From: JAJPXC01 sp964562375
GTDB lineage: Bacteria; Bacteroidota; Bacteroidia; Bacteroidales; Muribaculaceae
Assembly: GCA_964562375.1 (NCBI GenBank)
Contig: CAZLSW010000024.1
Span: forward strand, 1 to 42,347
Reading direction: 5' to 3'
DNA length: 42,347 nucleotides
A model generated the notes under the pieces. That model was not told the origin of the DNA, searched no databases, and saw nothing but the letters and a program-made list of their open reading frames with translations. Shown one piece after another: positions 23,919 through 32,581 of this stretch (within the stretch, counting starts at the first letter, position 1; each line of letters opens with the position of its first letter). The position numbers and the translations under genes are program-made.

Positions 23919-25711
23919 CTAACAAGGACCCTGGTCACCTCGATAGAAAGGAAGTCCCGCCGTGTCGGCGGGACAGCACCACGGATCGTGGACGTCTCGA
24001 TAGAAAGGAAGTCCCGCCGTGTCGGCGGGACAGCACCACGGAGCGTGGACGCCTCGATAGGAAGGAAGTCCCGCCGTGTCGGCGGGACACCACCAAGGAT
24101 CGTGGACGCCTCGATAGAAAGGAAGTCCCGCCGTGTCGGCGGGACACCACCAAGGAGCGTGGAAACCTCGATAGAAAGGAAGTCCCGCCGTGTCGGCGGG
24201 ACAGCACCACGGATCGTGGACGTCTCGATAGAAAGGAAGTCCCGCCGTGTCGGCGGGACAGCACCACGGAACGTGGTCGCCTCGCCCCCGGTACAAGCAA
24301 AAAAGTGCTCCGCGCCATGAGCCTTTTCGGCTCGCTGCAGGTGATCCAAATCCTTTGCTCGATCGTCCGCACCAAGCTGGTGGCAATCTGGATCGGCGCC
24401 GAGGGAGTGGGCCTCTTCGGCCTCTACAACGGCGCAATCGAGATGCTCTCGTCGGCCACCCAACTGGGCATCCGCACGACCGCCGTGCGCGACATCGCCT
24501 CGGCGTCCACCTCTCGCCTAGCCCTGATCATCGCCACCGTGCGCCGCTGGGGCTGGTGGCTCGGTATGCTTGGCGCGGTTGTCACCATTGCCTTGGCTAT
24601 ACCACTAAGCGAATGGACATTCGGCGACCAGTCCCACTCCTGGGGCTTCGTGCTTCTTTCCATCGTGATGCTCAGCACCTCCATCACCGCCGCCGAGCAA
24701 ACGGTGATGCAGGGCCTCGACCAACTCAAGCTGTTGGCCCGCGCCTCGTTGTGGGGTTCATTGATTGCCTTTGTGGCTGTCATCCCTGTTTACTACTTCT
24801 TGCGAGCCGACGGCATCGTCCTGGGATTCGTCGTTTACGCCGTCGTGACGCTCATCGTCTTCCTCATCTACCGCTCTCGCCCAGATAAGCCCACAACACG
24901 AGACTACGAAAAAACTAAAATCACCGCCCGAGAGGCCTGGCTTGAGGGAATGGGCTTCGTCAGGCTGGGCATACTAATGACCGTGTCGCTCTTTGCCGCC
25001 CAATTGGCCGCCTACGCCTTCATCGCCTACCTCAACACCTATGCCGACACCGCCACCGTGGGCTACTACAACGCCGGCTATACGCTGTTCAACCGCTACG
25101 TTGGCCTAATTTTCACGGCCATGGCAATGGAGTTTTATCCCCGACTGGCAAGGGTGCAACACAGCCCGCGGCGCACCTCGCTGTTCGTGTCCCACGAATT
25201 GGGCTTGATATGCTGGATACTGATGGCGGTAGTCACGTGGTTCATAGTGCTGGCTCAGCCCATGGTAAGATTGCTCTATTCGTCGGAGTTTTTGGTCATT
25301 GTTCCATTTATCACTTGGGCGATTGTGGGAGTCACCCTTCGGGCATCGTCGTGGTGCATGGCGTTCACGATTTTGGCTCGCGGCGACGGCAAGGTGTACC
25401 TTGTCACAGAGGTCACGAGCGCCGTTGTGGGGCTCGCCCTCAACATTATAGGATACCACCTTTGGGGATTGGTGGGACTGGCGGTAAGCTACATTGCCTG
25501 GTATGGGGTTTACACAGCAATCACATGGGTGGTGTACCGCCTCCGCTACGGCATGACGCTCGATGGCAGGGTGGCTACCTTGACAATGTTAACGCTCATC
25601 ATCACCGGTGGCACCGCCGCACTGATGACCGCCGGACTGTGGCCCGGGGCCGTCACGATTGCCTTGATCGCCACGTATTACGCCGCCCTCCGCGTCAAAA
25701 AAATCCTATAG
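23906..25711 (+). CDS. Polysaccharide flippase with repeat-encoded N-terminus
   Basis: The frame is 601 residues. Residues 1-130 are translated tandem repeat (LDRKEVPPCRRD and variants, six times). From about 132 (GTSKKVLRAMSLFGSLQVIQ) it is a multi-pass Wzx/MATE-fold lipid-linked oligosaccharide flippase of about 470 residues, the normal size. Typical segments are VRTKLVAIWIGAEGVGLFGLYN, YADTATVGYYNAGYTLFNRY and LYSSEFLVIVPFITWAIVG. Real translation might start at ATG 24317 or GTG 24305, inside or before the first helix; starting at 23906 would keep the repeat. The 13-base overlap with envC allows coupling. Role: flipping undecaprenyl-linked glycans for capsule or O-antigen. Confidence 0.85.
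   Translation: MATLANKDPGHLDRKEVPPCRRDSTTDRGRLDRKEVPPCRRDSTTERGRLDRKEVPPCRRDTTKDRGRLDRKEVPPCRRDTTKERGNLDRKEVPPCRRDSTTDRGRLDRKEVPPCRRDSTTERGRLAPGTSKKVLRAMSLFGSLQVIQILCSIVRTKLVAIWIGAEGVGLFGLYNGAIEMLSSATQLGIRTTAVRDIASASTSRLALIIATVRRWGWWLGMLGAVVTIALAIPLSEWTFGDQSHSWGFVLLSIVMLSTSITAAEQTVMQGLDQLKLLARASLWGSLIAFVAVIPVYYFLRADGIVLGFVVYAVVTLIVFLIYRSRPDKPTTRDYEKTKITAREAWLEGMGFVRLGILMTVSLFAAQLAAYAFIAYLNTYADTATVGYYNAGYTLFNRYVGLIFTAMAMEFYPRLARVQHSPRRTSLFVSHELGLICWILMAVVTWFIVLAQPMVRLLYSSEFLVIVPFITWAIVGVTLRASSWCMAFTILARGDGKVYLVTEVTSAVVGLALNIIGYHLWGLVGLAVSYIAWYGVYTAITWVVYRLRYGMTLDGRVATLTMLTLIITGGTAALMTAGLWPGAVTIALIATYYAALRVKKIL
23936..24284. repeat. Six 57-bp palindromic tandem repeats
   Basis: Six units with GTCCCGCCG TGT CGGCGGGAC hairpins start at 23954, 24011, 24068, 24125, 24182 and 24239, an exact 57-base period. 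A second small palindrome (CCACGGATCGTGG) lies between hairpins in the GAT-type units with the CCACGG spelling. GAT and GAG variants alternate, and units 1-2 resemble 5-6, which suggests a 114-base dimer duplicated in steps. Because 57 is a multiple of three, the frame stays open. A solo copy is at 32591-32624. Confidence 0.93.
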
Positions 25712-25736
25712 CCTTCCCACGCAGGCACACGGGGAT

Positions 25737-25767
25737 TTTGGCGTGTGAGGGATTTTTGCTAACTTCG
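25737..25767 (+). promoter_or_regulatory. lysS promoter
   Basis: TTTG at 25737-25740, a 19-base spacer and TAACTTCG at 25760-25767. It matches the consensus except for one C, 60 bases before lysS. Confidence 0.6.
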
Positions 25768-25827
25768 CGGAATTGAACGCCCCGCGCGGGGCGAGTGTAA
25801 AAAGCCAAAACAGTCAACTATAACGAT

Positions 25828-27408
25828 ATGAGCAGCAAGCAGCAAGAGCCCCAGCAGGAGGCTACACAGCAGGAATGCGCCCAGCAACAGGGAAAGCAAC
25901 CCCGCCAGCTTAGTGAGCAGGAGATTGTACGACGCGCCTCTATGGAGCGCATGCGTGAGATGGGCATCGACCCTTATCCCGCCGCCGAATACCCCGTAAC
26001 CGGCTACACCGACGAAATAAAGGCCAATTTCCGCGACGACGAGGACGAGCCACGCCAAGTGTCGGTGGCCGGCCGACTGATGAGCCGACGCGTAATGGGC
26101 AAAGCCTCATTCATGGAGCTCCAGGACTCGAAAGGCCGTATCCAGATTTACGTCAACCGCGACGAGCTGTGCCCCGACGAGAACAAGGACCTATATAATG
26201 TAGTGTTCAAAAAGCTGCTCGATATCGGCGACTTCGTGGGCATCAAGGGATTCGTTTTCCGCACCCAGACGGGCGAAATCTCGGTGCACGCCAAGGAGCT
26301 TACCGTCCTGAGCAAGTCGCTGCGCCCGCTGCCCATCGTGAAATTCAAGGATGGCGTGGCCTATGACGCCTTCGACGACCCCGAGATGCGCTACCGCCGC
26401 CGCTACGTCGACCTCGTGGTCAACGACGGCGTTAAGGACATTTTCATCAAGCGCACCAAGGTGTTCAACTCCATGCGCGAATATTTCAACGCCCACGGCT
26501 ATATGGAGGTGGAAACCCCCATCCTGCAGTCGATTCCCGGTGGAGCCGCCGCGCGCCCCTTCATCACCCATCACAACGCCCTCGACATCCCCCTGTACCT
26601 GCGTATCGCCGACGAGCTTTACCTCAAGCGCCTGATTGTGGGCGGTTTTGAGGGCGTGTACGAGTTCTCCAAGAACTTCCGCAACGAGGGTATGGACCGC
26701 AACCACAACCCCGAGTTCACCTGCATGGAGATCTACGTCTCCTACAAGGACTACAACTGGATGATGGACTTCACCGAGAAGCTCCTCGAGAAGATATGCC
26801 TCGATGTCAACGGCACCACCGAGGTGAAGGTGGGCGACAACCTCATCTCCTTCAAGGCACCGTTCAAGCGCGTCACCATGCGCGACGCAATCCTTGAGCA
26901 CACGGGCTACGACATCGACGGAAAGAGCGAGGACGAGCTGCGCGAAGCCGCCCAGAAGATGGGCGTGGAAGTCGACAAGACCATGGGCAAGGGCAAGCTC
27001 ATCGACGAGATCTTCGGCGAGAAATGCGAGGGACTGTACATCCAGCCCACGTTTATCACCGACTATCCCATCGAGATGTCGCCCCTCACCAAGCGTCACC
27101 GCAACAATCCCGAGTTGACCGAGCGTTTCGAGCTGATGGTCAACGGCAAAGAGCTGGCCAACGCCTACTCGGAGCTCAACGACCCCATCGACCAATACGA
27201 GCGCTTCGTCGAGCAAATGCGCCTGAGCGAGAAGGGCGACGACGAGGCAATGATCATCGACGCCGACTTCATCCGCGCCCTCGAGTACGGTATGCCCCCA
27301 ACGTCGGGCATGGGAATAGGAATGGACCGCCTTGTGATGCTCATGACCGGCCAAACCACCATTCAGGAGGTATTGTTCTTCCCCCAGATGCGCCCCGAGA
27401 AGAAGTAA
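25828..27408 (+). CDS. lysS: Lysine--tRNA ligase, class II
   Basis: A 526-residue LysRS. Residues 1-30 are a Gln-rich leader (EPQQEATQQECAQQQGKQ) that the family does not normally have. The OB-fold anticodon domain covers about 70-175 (VAGRLMSRRVMGKASFMELQDS). The class II core has PGGAAARPF, motif 2 FRNEGMDRNHNPEF (284-297) and motif 3 GMGIGMDRLVML (from 494). It ends shortly after motif 3, as in E. coli, without a long C-terminal extension. gpsA follows after 27 bases in the same operon. Confidence 0.97.
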   Translation: MSSKQQEPQQEATQQECAQQQGKQPRQLSEQEIVRRASMERMREMGIDPYPAAEYPVTGYTDEIKANFRDDEDEPRQVSVAGRLMSRRVMGKASFMELQDSKGRIQIYVNRDELCPDENKDLYNVVFKKLLDIGDFVGIKGFVFRTQTGEISVHAKELTVLSKSLRPLPIVKFKDGVAYDAFDDPEMRYRRRYVDLVVNDGVKDIFIKRTKVFNSMREYFNAHGYMEVETPILQSIPGGAAARPFITHHNALDIPLYLRIADELYLKRLIVGGFEGVYEFSKNFRNEGMDRNHNPEFTCMEIYVSYKDYNWMMDFTEKLLEKICLDVNGTTEVKVGDNLISFKAPFKRVTMRDAILEHTGYDIDGKSEDELREAAQKMGVEVDKTMGKGKLIDEIFGEKCEGLYIQPTFITDYPIEMSPLTKRHRNNPELTERFELMVNGKELANAYSELNDPIDQYERFVEQMRLSEKGDDEAMIIDADFIRALEYGMPPTSGMGIGMDRLVMLMTGQTTIQEVLFFPQMRPEKK

Positions 27409-27435
27409 CCGCTTCGTTAACAATCTTTTAAAACC

Positions 27436-28431
27436 ATGGAATTCCCCGGAAAGATCGCCATCATGGGCGGTGGCAGCTGGGCCACGGCATTGGCCAAGCT
27501 TCTCCTCCAGAATTGCGAAAACATTATATGGTACATGCGCCGCGAGGACCGTATCGACGACTTCAAGCGCCTGGGCCACAACCCCGTGTACTTGACCGAC
27601 GTGGAATTTGACATCTCACGCATCAATTTCACCGCCGACATCAACCACGCTTGCACCGAGGCCGACACGCTCGTCCTCGTCATGCCCTCGCCCTACTTCA
27701 AGGAGCACATGGCCAAGCTCAACGTCGACATTTCCCAGAAAGGGGTGGTGTCGGCCGTCAAGGGTATTGTACCCGACGACAACATGCTCATCTCCGACTA
27801 TATGATCGAGCGCTTCGGCGTCGCCCGCGACAAGATGCTCGTCATTTCCGGTCCCTGCCACGCCGAGGAGGTGGCCCTCGACCGCCCCAGCTACTTGACC
27901 ATAGGTTGCCCCGACATCGCCCGCGCGGCCGATTTCGCCCGCTGCATCGCCGGCAAGCACACGCGCACGATTACCTCGTCGGATGTTGACGGCATCGAAT
28001 ACGCGGCCGTCTTGAAGAACGTTTACGCAATTGCCGCCGGCGTGGTCCACGGCCTCAAAAAGGGCGACAACTTCCTGGCGTTGCTCGTTTCCAATGCCAT
28101 CCGCGAGATGGAGCGATTCATCGACGCCGTAAACCCCCGTCCCCGCCAAATTTGCGACTCGGTATACCTTGGCGACCTCCTGGTCACAGCCTATTCCCAA
28201 TTCTCGCGCAACCACAACTTCGGCGCCATCATCGGCCGTGGCTACTCGGTAAAGACCGCACGCATGGAGATGGAGCAAACAGCCGAAGGATACTACGGCA
28301 CCCGCTGCATCCACGAGATCAACCGCCGTTACGAGGTGGCCATGCCTATCCTCGACGGCGTGTACGACATCCTCTACCGCAACGTCAAGCCCGCCCGCGC
28401 AATCTCGGCCATGGCCCCCCTCTTTATCTAA
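27436..28431 (+). CDS. gpsA: Glycerol-3-phosphate dehydrogenase (NAD(P)+)
   Basis: A 331-residue GpsA, which reduces dihydroxyacetone phosphate to sn-glycerol-3-phosphate for phospholipids. The NAD(P) loop is IMGGGSWATALAKLL at the start, with a GGGSWA spelling. Further blocks are VSAVKGIVPDDNMLISDY, ISGPCHAEEVA, and the catalytic-lysine region YAAVLKNVYAIAAGVVHGL. It is downstream of lysS with 27 bases between. It feeds the same lipid pool used by the CDP-alcohol phosphatidyltransferase further along. Confidence 0.95.
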   Translation: MEFPGKIAIMGGGSWATALAKLLLQNCENIIWYMRREDRIDDFKRLGHNPVYLTDVEFDISRINFTADINHACTEADTLVLVMPSPYFKEHMAKLNVDISQKGVVSAVKGIVPDDNMLISDYMIERFGVARDKMLVISGPCHAEEVALDRPSYLTIGCPDIARAADFARCIAGKHTRTITSSDVDGIEYAAVLKNVYAIAAGVVHGLKKGDNFLALLVSNAIREMERFIDAVNPRPRQICDSVYLGDLLVTAYSQFSRNHNFGAIIGRGYSVKTARMEMEQTAEGYYGTRCIHEINRRYEVAMPILDGVYDILYRNVKPARAISAMAPLFI

Positions 28432-28437
28432 AGGGGC

Positions 28438-28530
28438 ATAAGCCCTATAGACCCCATAATCCCCATAAGCCCCATAAGCCCCATAAGCCCCATAAGCCCC
28501 ATAAGCCCCATAAGCCCCATAAGTCCCATA
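28438..28530 (+). repeat. CCCCATAAG 9-bp tandem repeat
   Basis: About nine units of CCCCATAAG, the first ones degenerate (CCCTATAGA, CCCCATAAT). The same unit family appears at 34857-34921 in another spacer. Confidence 0.85.
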
Positions 28531-28533
28531 GGA

Positions 28534-28565
28534 TTTTGCAAGTTGCCAAAATATTGCTAATTTTG
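28534..28565 (+). promoter_or_regulatory. Promoter of the polyprenyl synthase gene
   Basis: TTTTG at 28534-28538, a 19-base spacer and TAATTTTG at 28558-28565. A full consensus match, only 18 bases before the start codon, so the leader is very short. Confidence 0.75.
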
Positions 28566-28583
28566 TGGCCGTAAAATCCCCGT

Positions 28584-29564
28584 ATGACCACCATAGAATC
28601 TATCCAACAGTCAATTTCCGACGAGCTCCAGCAGCTTAACGACCATATACGTCAGGCGCTGGCGTCGCCCAACGCGTTGATGAATCAGGTGGTTGACAAC
28701 TACTTACGCACCAAGGGGAAACAAATTCGGCCAATACTCGTCATCCTTAGCGCTCGGCTTTACGGCCCCGTTACGCCAAAGGTAATCGCAGCCGCGGCCG
28801 CTGTGGAGCTCCTCCACAACGCCTCGCTTATTCACGACGACGTGGTCGATGAGTCGAAAATGCGACGCGGCCTACCCACTATCAACAAGATTTGGGACAA
28901 TCATATAGCCGTCCTTGTGGGCGACTTTTTCGTGTCCACGGCCCTTCAATTGGCCATTTCTACCGGCGACCCCCGGATTATAGCCTCACTGGCTTCCCTG
29001 GGCAAGTTGCTCTCCCTGGGCGAGATCGACCAAATATACAACGCCCGCCAGCATTGTCGCGACGAAGAGGCCTACTTCAACGTCATCGACCGCAAAACCG
29101 CCTCGCTGTTCATCTCCTGCGTGGAGATGGGGGCCTACGCCGCCGGGGCTAAGGAGGGCACTTTCGAGCCTCTCCGATCTTTCGCCAAGCTTCTGGGAGA
29201 GTGCTTCCAAATCAAGGACGACATTTTCGACTACCTCGGCGACGACAAGGAGATTGGCAAGCCCACCGGCAACGACCTGCGCGAGGGCAAAATCACCCTC
29301 CCGCTACTCGCCGCTCTCAACAACTCCGAGTTGCCCCATAGCCACGAGATGAACAACCTCTCGAAAAAGGAGGAACTATCCACCGAGGAAATCGACCAGC
29401 TTATACAATTCGCCCGCGCCTCGGGTGGCATCGATTACGCCTACGCCACCATGGGGCGCCTGCGCGAGGAGGCATCCGATTACCTCCACAACATCGGCGG
29501 CGGCGCCGACACCCGCGACCAACTGGCCGCAATCTTCGACTACATCATTGCGCGCGACCACTAA
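28584..29564 (+). CDS. Long-chain polyprenyl diphosphate synthase
   Basis: A 326-residue trans-isoprenyl diphosphate synthase. The first Asp-rich motif is DDVVD (85-89) with the following RRG, and the second is DDIFD (212-216). The residue before the first motif region is LLHNASLIH with small side chains, consistent with a long product such as the octaprenyl tail of menaquinone. Other blocks are KGKQIRPIL near 43-51 and GKPTGNDLREGKITLPLL. Substrates are FPP or GPP plus IPP. Chain length cannot be fixed from sequence alone. pdxA follows after 64 bases. Confidence 0.92.
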   Translation: MTTIESIQQSISDELQQLNDHIRQALASPNALMNQVVDNYLRTKGKQIRPILVILSARLYGPVTPKVIAAAAAVELLHNASLIHDDVVDESKMRRGLPTINKIWDNHIAVLVGDFFVSTALQLAISTGDPRIIASLASLGKLLSLGEIDQIYNARQHCRDEEAYFNVIDRKTASLFISCVEMGAYAAGAKEGTFEPLRSFAKLLGECFQIKDDIFDYLGDDKEIGKPTGNDLREGKITLPLLAALNNSELPHSHEMNNLSKKEELSTEEIDQLIQFARASGGIDYAYATMGRLREEASDYLHNIGGGADTRDQLAAIFDYIIARDH

Positions 29565-29628
29565 TCCCTTGACGGTCAAGCGCTTTTCCAATCATATTAC
29601 AGCCAATCCCGAAAGACACAAGGATATA

Positions 29629-30732
29629 ATGGATAACGACAAAAAAATACGTGTGGGTATCACCCACGGCGACCTTAACGGTATCGGTTACGAGGTGATT
29701 CTCAAAGCATTGGAGGGTGGAAACATCGCCGAGATGTGCATCCCCATCGTCTACGGCTCGGCCAAAATCGCCGCTTTCTACCGCAAGGCCCTGGAATTGC
29801 CCGAGGTGAAATTCGCCCAGATTCAGCAAGCCTCCGAGGCCAAGGGTAACGCCAACTATATCATCAACGTCGTTGGCGAAGACGTAAAAATCGAGCCCGG
29901 ACAATCGACAGCCGTCGCCGGCGAGGCCGCTTTCGCCGCGCTTGAGCGAGCAGTGGCCGACCTTCGCAAGGGCGACATCGACGTGCTTGTCACCGCTCCC
30001 ATCAACAAAAAGAACATCCAAAGCACCACGTTCACTTTCCCGGGACACACCGAGTACCTCGAGTCGTCGATCGGCGACGGAGCCAAGGCCCTGATGATTC
30101 TCGCCAACGACAACATGCGCGTGGCCCTGGTAACGATCCATTGCCCCATCGCCAAGGTGGCCGAGGGTGTTACCCAAGAGGCTGTTGAGGAGAAAATCAA
30201 CATCCTCAACGACTCCCTGCGCCGCGATTGGGGCCTTAACGCTCCTCGCATCGCCGTGCTCGCCCTCAATCCCCACGCCGGCGAGGAAGGCCTGCTCGGC
30301 ACCGAGGAACAGGACGTGATTATCCCCGCCATCGAGGCTTGCAAAGGCAAAAAAATACTCGCATTCGGCCCATACGCCGCCGACGGGTTCTTCGGCTCGG
30401 GTGCTTTCAAGAAATTTGACGGCATCCTCGCCATGTACCACGACCAAGGCCTCGCCCCGTTCAAGGCTCTGGCTATGAACTCGGGTGTAAACATCACCGC
30501 CGGACTCCCCTACGTGCGCACCTCTCCCGACCATGGGACCGGTTACGACATCGCCGGCAAAGGATTGGCCGACCCCCAGTCGATGCGCGAGGCTATCTAT
30601 TCGGCTATCGACATCTTCCGCAACCGCCGTCGACACGACGACATGTACCGCCGTCCACTCAAGCGTAAATACTTCGACCGCAGCGGCGACAGCGAGAAAC
30701 TCGACCTCACCAAAGAAGATCCCGCCGATTAA
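29629..30732 (+). CDS. pdxA: 4-Hydroxythreonine-4-phosphate dehydrogenase
   Basis: A 367-residue PdxA of the deoxyxylulose 5-phosphate dependent vitamin B6 route. I start at 29629 (MDNDKKIRVGITHGD) because the longer frame begins inside the preceding gene. The three metal-binding histidines are H171 (IHCPIAKV), H216 (NPHAGE) and H271 (YHDQGLAPFK); they fall at the spacing of E. coli H166, H211 and H266. TAPINKK and FPGHTEYL are also family signatures. The usual GDPAGIGPE block reads GDLNGIGYE. It is about 35 residues longer than E. coli PdxA, including a basic C-terminal tail. Confidence 0.95.
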   Translation: MDNDKKIRVGITHGDLNGIGYEVILKALEGGNIAEMCIPIVYGSAKIAAFYRKALELPEVKFAQIQQASEAKGNANYIINVVGEDVKIEPGQSTAVAGEAAFAALERAVADLRKGDIDVLVTAPINKKNIQSTTFTFPGHTEYLESSIGDGAKALMILANDNMRVALVTIHCPIAKVAEGVTQEAVEEKINILNDSLRRDWGLNAPRIAVLALNPHAGEEGLLGTEEQDVIIPAIEACKGKKILAFGPYAADGFFGSGAFKKFDGILAMYHDQGLAPFKALAMNSGVNITAGLPYVRTSPDHGTGYDIAGKGLADPQSMREAIYSAIDIFRNRRRHDDMYRRPLKRKYFDRSGDSEKLDLTKEDPAD

Positions 30733-30739
30733 TCGCGAG

Positions 30740-30770
30740 CCACCGTGCCCCGCGGTTTGCCGCGGCGGTT
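30740..30770. repeat. CCGCGGCAAACCGCGG palindrome, solo copy
   Basis: The reverse complement reads CCGCGGCAAACCGCGGGG, an exact 18-base match to 270-287 in the G-rich block at the window start, followed by GCAC versus GTAC. It folds as a CCGCGG stem with a CAAA loop. Confidence 0.75.
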
Positions 30771-30774
30771 CCGA

Positions 30775-30800
30775 CCCCCAAACCCCCGAAACGGGGGCTT
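30775..30800. repeat. Half copy of the serS-leader palindrome
   Basis: This is a 26-base exact inverted match to 17429-17454. It folds into CCCCCG GAAAC CGGGGG-like hairpins. Directly downstream, 30829-30874 is a CTTTAATG 8-bp tandem repeat, and 30876-30906 an AAACTTAAAACTG repeat. Confidence 0.8.
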
Positions 30801-30828
30801 TAAGATAGCCTCGTTGCTCCTTTCCTCC

Positions 30829-30874
30829 TTTAATGCTTTAATGCTTTAATGCTTTAATGCTTTAACGCTTTAAA
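30829..30874 (+). repeat. CTTTAATG 8-bp tandem repeat
   Basis: Five units of CTTTAATG, the last with a C (CTTTAACG). It leads into degenerate AAACTTAAAACTG units that reach the next start codon. No clear promoter is seen for the following operon, so it may be read from upstream. Confidence 0.8.
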
Positions 30875-30919
30875 GATTTAAAACTGAAAAACTTAAAACT
30901 GAAAACTTAAAGCTAAATA

Positions 30920-31627
30920 ATGAACTACGCTATAATAGCCGCCGGTGAAGGCTCACGACTGGTACAGGAGGGCGTAAAGCTCCCCAAGCCACTCGTCACC
31001 CTCCAAGGCCAACCGATGATCAAGCGCCTGATCGACATATTCATGCGCCACAATCCTGAAAGCCTGTCGATTATCGTCAACGAGCAGATGAAAGACGTGC
31101 GCGCCTATGTCGAGGCATTGGAATTACCTGTGCCTAAGCACCTTACGGTGAAATCCACCCCCTCGTCCATGCACTCGTTCAAGGAGGTGAGCCGCACCGC
31201 CGCGCAAGCCGGCCGATTCCTCGTCACAACCGTCGACACAATCTTCCGTGAGGACGAATTCGCCCGGTACATCGCCGCCTTCGAGGCCGACCCCGAGGCC
31301 GACGGTTATATGGCCGTTACCTCCTATATCGACGACGAGAAACCCCTCTACGTCGACGTTGACAACGACTTAAGAATCACCGCATTCCGCGACGAGGCAT
31401 TCCCGGGCGTGAAATATATCTCGGGCGGCATTTACGGACTCACCCCCAAGGCTGTCGACACCCTCGACCGTTGCCTCGCCCAGGGACAAAGCCGCATGCG
31501 CAACTTCCAGCGCGCGCTAGTAGCCGACAGCCTCAACCTGCGGGCCTTCCCCATGGGCAAGATCCTCGACGTCGACCACGCCGGCGACATCGCCAAAGCC
31601 GAGGCCTTCCTCGCCACCCCTTCATAA
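30920..31627 (+). CDS. MobA-like / sugar-phosphate nucleotidyltransferase
   Basis: A 235-residue NTP-transferase with the GT-A-like fold. The nucleotide signature is AAGEGSRL...KLPKPL near residues 7-25 (G9, G11, R13, K23). TTVDTIF near 105 supplies the metal-binding Asp. It joins a nucleoside monophosphate to a phosphorylated alcohol or sugar; substrate unknown. It is followed by ATP-grasp, CDP-alcohol phosphatidyltransferase and HAD genes, so CTP-dependent activation of an alcohol phosphate (for example inositol or glycerol phosphate) is an attractive guess. Sugar nucleotide formation for surface glycans is the alternative. Confidence 0.8.
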   Translation: MNYAIIAAGEGSRLVQEGVKLPKPLVTLQGQPMIKRLIDIFMRHNPESLSIIVNEQMKDVRAYVEALELPVPKHLTVKSTPSSMHSFKEVSRTAAQAGRFLVTTVDTIFREDEFARYIAAFEADPEADGYMAVTSYIDDEKPLYVDVDNDLRITAFRDEAFPGVKYISGGIYGLTPKAVDTLDRCLAQGQSRMRNFQRALVADSLNLRAFPMGKILDVDHAGDIAKAEAFLATPS

Positions 31628-31639
31628 CTTCGTTTTATC

Positions 31640-31682
31640 GAAAAGTCGTTTATTCGTGCATTCGTATATTCGTGTATTCGAA
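31640..31682 (+). repeat. ATTCGTGC-type 8-bp repeat spacer
   Basis: Units ATTCGTGC, ATTCGTAT, ATTCGTGT and ATTCG fill the gap between the nucleotidyltransferase and ATP-grasp genes. Confidence 0.7.
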
Positions 31683-31705
31683 AATAGTGAAAATGTAAAT
31701 CCCCC

Positions 31706-32581
31706 ATGGCAGAGAATAAAATAGCAGGCATTATGCGCGCGGGAGCCTACTCCCCCAACCATATCGGCAACGACGCCGCCATCTTCAACGGCGTGGTCGA
31801 CCAATTGCGCAAGCGCGGCTCCGAGGTCAACGTCTACTCCGAGGAGCAGCTCATGGCTGGTGCCGTCACCGAGCCTATAATCGTCAACATGTGTCGCGAG
31901 GCCAAGTCAATAGCCCTTCTTCAGCAATACGAGGACGAGGGGCGACTGGTGATCAACTCGGGATACGGCATCGAAAACTGTACCCGCGAGCGCATGACAC
32001 GCATCCTCCTGGGCTCCAATATCCCCTACCCCGAAAGTCTCATCGTCAACACCGACGAAGTGGTTAAGGGACAATTGGTTAAGTCCAAATTCACCCAATG
32101 CTGGATCAAGCGAGGCGACGGCCACGCCCAGCACAAGGAGGACGTGTCCTACGTGCGTCACCCCGAGGAGGCTCAAGAAGTGCTTCAGGAGTACTTCCTA
32201 CGCGGAATCAAGCGCGCTGTGATCAACCGTCACCTAGTGGGCGACCTCATCAAGTTTTATGGTGTCGCCGGCACGCCGTTCTTCTTCTGGTTCTACCCAT
32301 TCGACTTGGGCCACTCCAAATACGGCCACGAGGCAATCAACGGCAAGAGCCAGGGTATAGAATTTGACCTCAACCACCTGAAAGCCATCGTGCAAGCGGC
32401 TTCCGACGCCGTCGACGTGAAGATTTACGGCGGCGACGCCATCGTCTCCCCCGATGGCTCCATCTCCATCATCGACTTCAACGACTGGCCCAGCTTCGCC
32501 CCATGCCGCGTGGAGGCCGCGCCCTACATCGCCAAGTGTATCATCACGGCCATCAAGGCCCGCAAAGCCGCACGCTCATGA
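31706..32581 (+). CDS. ATP-grasp-like protein of unknown substrate
   Basis: A 291-residue protein with an ATP-grasp (RimK-like) look. An N-terminal domain (1-95) is followed by KGQLVKSKFTQCWIKRGDGHAQHKEDV (nucleotide-lid region) and by IYGGDAIVSPDGSISIIDFNDWPSF near 245-270, where the Asp/Asn pair of DFNDWPSF stands for the usual metal-binding E...N motif. ATP-grasp enzymes join a carboxylate to an amine or thiol through an acyl phosphate. No recognisable substrate domain. Its stop overlaps the next start codon (ATGA), so it is tied to the phosphatidyltransferase. An envelope-lipid or cofactor modification is possible. Confidence 0.68.
   Translation: MAENKIAGIMRAGAYSPNHIGNDAAIFNGVVDQLRKRGSEVNVYSEEQLMAGAVTEPIIVNMCREAKSIALLQQYEDEGRLVINSGYGIENCTRERMTRILLGSNIPYPESLIVNTDEVVKGQLVKSKFTQCWIKRGDGHAQHKEDVSYVRHPEEAQEVLQEYFLRGIKRAVINRHLVGDLIKFYGVAGTPFFFWFYPFDLGHSKYGHEAINGKSQGIEFDLNHLKAIVQAASDAVDVKIYGGDAIVSPDGSISIIDFNDWPSFAPCRVEAAPYIAKCIITAIKARKAARS

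Noticed and set aside
23936..24284. CRISPR array
   Set aside because: The six units are continuous with no variable spacers, and no cas genes are near.
26191..27579. 462-residue minus-strand frame
   Set aside because: Antisense shadow of lysS, rich in Val/Leu/His/Gly as expected from reversed codons.
29425..29628. N-terminal extension of pdxA
   Set aside because: It overlaps the polyprenyl synthase gene in another frame, and PdxA homology begins at 29629.
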